Positions 62,060-64,000 of a DNA stretch of 64,000 bases are shown piece after piece. Numbering within the stretch: the stretch's first letter is position 1; each line of letters starts with the position of its first letter. A model generated the notes under the pieces. It had not been told where the DNA came from. It ran no database searches and was given only the letters and a program-made list of their open reading frames with translations. Position numbers and translations under genes: made by a program. The DNA is from Blastococcus sp. PRF04-17 (lineage in GTDB: Bacteria; Actinomycetota; Actinomycetes; Mycobacteriales; Geodermatophilaceae), in contig NZ_CP095412.1 in NCBI RefSeq assembly GCF_023016265.1, positions 3,906,001 through 3,970,000 on the forward strand, written 5' to 3'.

Positions 62060-62108
62060 TGTGCGCAGATCCACGTCATCGGCAGCGGATGAGGTGGATG
62101 CGCGCACA
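62060..62108. terminator. Terminator-like inverted repeat between convergent AlkA-like and rmlC genes
   Basis: Two 21-nt arms (62060-62080 and 62088-62108) pair at 18 of 21 positions around a GGCAGCG loop, in the gap between two convergent stops. No T tract. Confidence 0.55.
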
Positions 62109-62112
62109 ACGG

Positions 62113-62721
62113 TCAGCTGGCCGCGGCGCGCAGCTCTGCGTAGCGGGCGGCGCACTGCTCCATCGTCGGCAGCAGGCCCTGTTCCTGTGCCTCCGCCAGC
62201 GAGGGGGCTGCCCGGTCCTTCGCCGAGAACTCGAACTCGAGGCCGGAGGGCCAGGGGAGGTCGAGCTCCGGGTCCATCGGGTCGATCCCGAACTCGCGGC
62301 CGGGGGAGTACCCGGTGGACACCAGATAGGTGACCGAGCTGTGGTCGGCCAGCGACACGAAGGCGTGGCCCAGCCCCTCGGCGAGGTAGACCGCACGCGG
62401 CTGATCGCTGTCCAGCAGCACCGAGTCGTGGACGCCGAAGGTCGGGGAACCGACCCGGATGTCGACGACGACGTCCAGGACCCGGCCCGCGGGGCAGTAG
62501 ACGTACTTGGCCTGACCGGGTGGGACGAGCGCGAAGTGCACGCCCCGCAGGACGCCGCGGGCGGAGACGCTGTGGTTGGCCTGCGCGACGGTCAGGCCGA
62601 AACCCGTCGCCTCGGCGAGGACGTCGGCCTTGTACCACTCGGTGAAGCGCCCGCGGGAGTCCCCGTGCGGCACCAGATCGAGGACATAGCTGTCCGGCAC
62701 GGCCAGTTCGCGGAGCTGCAC
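62113..62721 (-). CDS. rmlC: dTDP-4-dehydrorhamnose 3,5-epimerase
   Basis: 202 aa cupin epimerase. VPDSYVLDLVPHGDSRGRFT, QANHSVSARGVLRGVHFALV (catalytic His region), QAKYVYCPAGRVLDVVVDIR, EGLGHAFVSLADHSSVTYLV and STGYSPGREFGIDPMDPEL. Third step toward dTDP-L-rhamnose. GTG 62721 is preceded by TACCGT at six bases (62728-62733), predicting a leaderless message. Confidence 0.94.
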   Translation of the reverse strand: MQLRELAVPDSYVLDLVPHGDSRGRFTEWYKADVLAEATGFGLTVAQANHSVSARGVLRGVHFALVPPGQAKYVYCPAGRVLDVVVDIRVGSPTFGVHDSVLLDSDQPRAVYLAEGLGHAFVSLADHSSVTYLVSTGYSPGREFGIDPMDPELDLPWPSGLEFEFSAKDRAAPSLAEAQEQGLLPTMEQCAARYAELRAAAS

Positions 62722-62727
62722 GCCTCG

Positions 62728-62733
62728 ACGGTA
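62728..62733 (-). promoter_or_regulatory. -10 box of rmlC
   Basis: TACCGT on the minus strand, six bases before GTG 62721. Confidence 0.4.
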
Positions 62734-62748
62734 ACCACGTGGGGTGGG

Positions 62749-63807
62749 TCAGGTCGGCGTGGTCCCCAGCCACAACCTCCCGACGAGTGAGGAGCCGCCG
62801 GGCGTGCCCACCGGCTCCCACCGGGTGGTCCAGCCGTCGGCGTGCAGCTGCACCACCGCCGCGCCGAGCAGCGCCCCCAGGTTGAGCGCGGTGGTGGTGC
62901 TGAGCGCGTCGGTGAGGTGGACGTCCACCACGCCGTCGCCCTCACCCCCGTAGCGGAACACGACCGGGAACTCCGGGAGGGCGCCGCTCGCGACCCGGAA
63001 CGCGTCGGCGACGGCGGCCAGCTCCCCGGGACGGGGCACGAGCTCGTCCGCCGGTACGCGCGACCCGACCAGGTCGCGCGCGCCGTAGGGGAAGAGGTCG
63101 TCCTGCGGCAGCCGCACCAGCGGGCGGGTGCCGTCGTCGGGATCCGGCTGCTGCACCCGCAGGCCGCGCACCACGGCCACGGGGACCCCGGCGAGCTTTC
63201 CTTTCACCAGGTCGGCGGCCGAGGCGATCTCGTCGACCACGGCGACCCGGGTCGTCTCCAGCCGGTTGCCGTGGGCGTCGACGGTGCCGCGGAAGTCGGT
63301 GAGCGCCCGGATCCCGGCCGACCCCACGGCGACGTCGGTGAGCCCCTCGCGCCAGGTACGACCGAAGGTGTCGCTCACCACGACGGCGACGTCGACGCCC
63401 AGGAGTTCGCCGAGCCGGTCGCGCAGCCGGCGGGCCGAGGCGTCGCCGTCCTCGGGCAGGAGGACCAGCGCGTCCTGCCCGACGTTGGAGGCGTCGATGC
63501 CGGCGGCCGCGACCACCCAGCCCTGCTGCGTCTGCACGATGGCCAGCGGCCCGCGACGGGCGACGACCCGGACCGCCTCGTCCTCGACGGCCTGCAGGCG
63601 CAGCTGCTCCCGGTCGGCGCCGGGCGGCACGGGCACCAGGCGGCCCTCCGCCTTGGACACGATCTTCGACGTGACGACGACGACGTCACCGTCGGCCAGC
63701 CAGGGCGCGGCCCCCGCGATCGCGCCGGCCACGTCGTCGCCGGGCGCGAACTCGGGGAGTCCCGGCACCGGGTGGATCGACAGGCCCGTCGTCGCCTGCT
63801 CAGACAC
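62749..63807 (-). CDS. cofE: Coenzyme F420-0:L-glutamate ligase, with C-terminal extension
   Basis: 352 aa. The first 245 residues are Cof[54 protein letters not shown] and VVRGL. It adds glutamate to F420-0 using GTP. The last 100 residues ([11 protein letters not shown] ... [20 protein letters not shown] ... LVGRLWLG) are extra; mycobacterial FbiB has a larger nitroreductase domain here, so this may be a shortened or different module. GTG 63807 overlaps the cofD stop, so the two are co-translated. Confidence 0.9.
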   Translation of the reverse strand: MSEQATTGLSIHPVPGLPEFAPGDDVAGAIAGAAPWLADGDVVVVTSKIVSKAEGRLVPVPPGADREQLRLQAVEDEAVRVVARRGPLAIVQTQQGWVVAAAGIDASNVGQDALVLLPEDGDASARRLRDRLGELLGVDVAVVVSDTFGRTWREGLTDVAVGSAGIRALTDFRGTVDAHGNRLETTRVAVVDEIASAADLVKGKLAGVPVAVVRGLRVQQPDPDDGTRPLVRLPQDDLFPYGARDLVGSRVPADELVPRPGELAAVADAFRVASGALPEFPVVFRYGGEGDGVVDVHLTDALSTTTALNLGALLGAAVVQLHADGWTTRWEPVGTPGGSSLVGRLWLGTTPT

Positions 63808-64000
63808 CGGCGGCGTCCAGGGCGGCGCGGGCCAGGGCCGTCGTGGCCTCGGGCGACGACATCATCAGCGGCACCTCGCGGACGTCGACCCCCGGCACCG
63901 TCGCACCGTCGCCGGGTGCCACGAGCCAGGCGTCCAGCAGCCCGCCGTCGCTGCGCGCCCCGTAGTGCCGGCCCACCCCTTCGGCGCTCACCTCGATGCC
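63800..64000 (-). CDS. cofD: 2-phospho-L-lactate transferase, C-terminal part (continues beyond window)
   Basis: The last 66 codons of a minus-strand gene that runs off the window end. The sequence [33 protein letters not shown] and [20 protein letters not shown] matches the CofD C-terminus, where the final helices follow a V....LMM motif. CofD makes F420-0 from Fo and an activated phospholactate-type donor. Gene pair cofD-cofE with an 8-bp overlap is typical for actinobacteria. Confidence 0.85.
   Translation of the reverse strand, partial: GIEVSAEGVGRHYGARSDGGLLDAWLVAPGDGATVPGVDVREVPLMMSSPEATTALARAALDAAGV

Overview
The window reads as chromosome of a very GC-rich actinobacterium, most likely of the Geodermatophilaceae type (Blastococcus / Geodermatophilus / Modestobacter). 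This is inferred from gene content, not from a marker gene: AccA3-AccD5-AccE acyl-CoA carboxylase, the decaprenyl-phosphoryl-arabinose (DPA) pathway, coenzyme F420 genes (CofD/CofE), an LCP ligase, DUF4214-bearing secreted proteins, and many apparently leaderless genes with a TANNNT box 6-7 nt before the start codon. No rRNA, tRNA, CRISPR array, IS element or prophage was recognised.

Layout. 1-3.7 kb: two convergent secreted proteases (a metzincin cut by the window edge and an S8 subtilase with DUF4214 repeats). 3.8-8.2 kb (minus): accD5-accE-maf-accA3. 8.3-13.4 kb: GtrA-like protein, PAP2 phosphatase, UbiA-type phosphoribosyltransferase, DprE1, DprE2 (a near complete DPA route), then BirA. 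13.4-21.7 kb: PH-domain protein, sbcD-sbcC, a second GtrA protein, purK-purE, acyl-CoA dehydrogenase. 21.7-28.8 kb: accessory stress block with a universal-stress-protein remnant, a DosR-like box, a type II P-type ATPase, chromate genes chrB(N)-chrB(C)-chrA, a DUF1028 protein and a TIGR03089 protein. 29-33 kb: LCP ligase and a GT-C membrane glycosyltransferase. 33.2-37 kb: a peptidoglycan amidase and a SpoIID/LytB protein, both ending in four DUF4214 repeats. 37-54 kb: a surface polysaccharide locus with Wzt/Wzm ABC exporter, five glycosyltransferases, an FkbM methyltransferase, two tandem GDP-mannose 4,6-dehydratase-type enzymes, a polyprenol-phosphate GT2, a methyltransferase, an LPG-synthase-type flippase-like protein and a GT4. 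54-62.7 kb: further glycosyltransferases with rmlA, rmlC, manC, a methyltransferase, an SDR and an AlkA-like glycosylase. 62.7-64 kb: cofE and the end of cofD.

How it fits together. GDP-mannose (ManC) feeds Gmd and its paralogue to give GDP-6-deoxyhexoses, and RmlA/RmlC serve dTDP-L-rhamnose. The glycosyltransferases would build a polymer that is exported by Wzm and by Wzt, which has a C-terminal carbohydrate-binding domain. LCP ligase, amidase and SpoIID enzymes act on the wall to which such polymers are attached. The most striking structure is a duplicated three-gene cassette inside the locus: [FkbM with a SWRIT tail - GT - GT] at 47.7-43.7 kb and [coiled-coil stub with a SWRIT tail - GT - GT] at 42.5-39.2 kb. 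The two copies have nearly identical promoter/start regions. In the second copy the leading methyltransferase is reduced to a 114-residue stub.

Caution: at least 15 otherwise well-conserved genes contain one or two single-base frameshifts, mostly in G or C runs and all repaired by adding one base. Housekeeping genes (accA3, dprE2, rmlA) are affected, so I treat these as probable sequence errors and give the whole repaired span as one gene.
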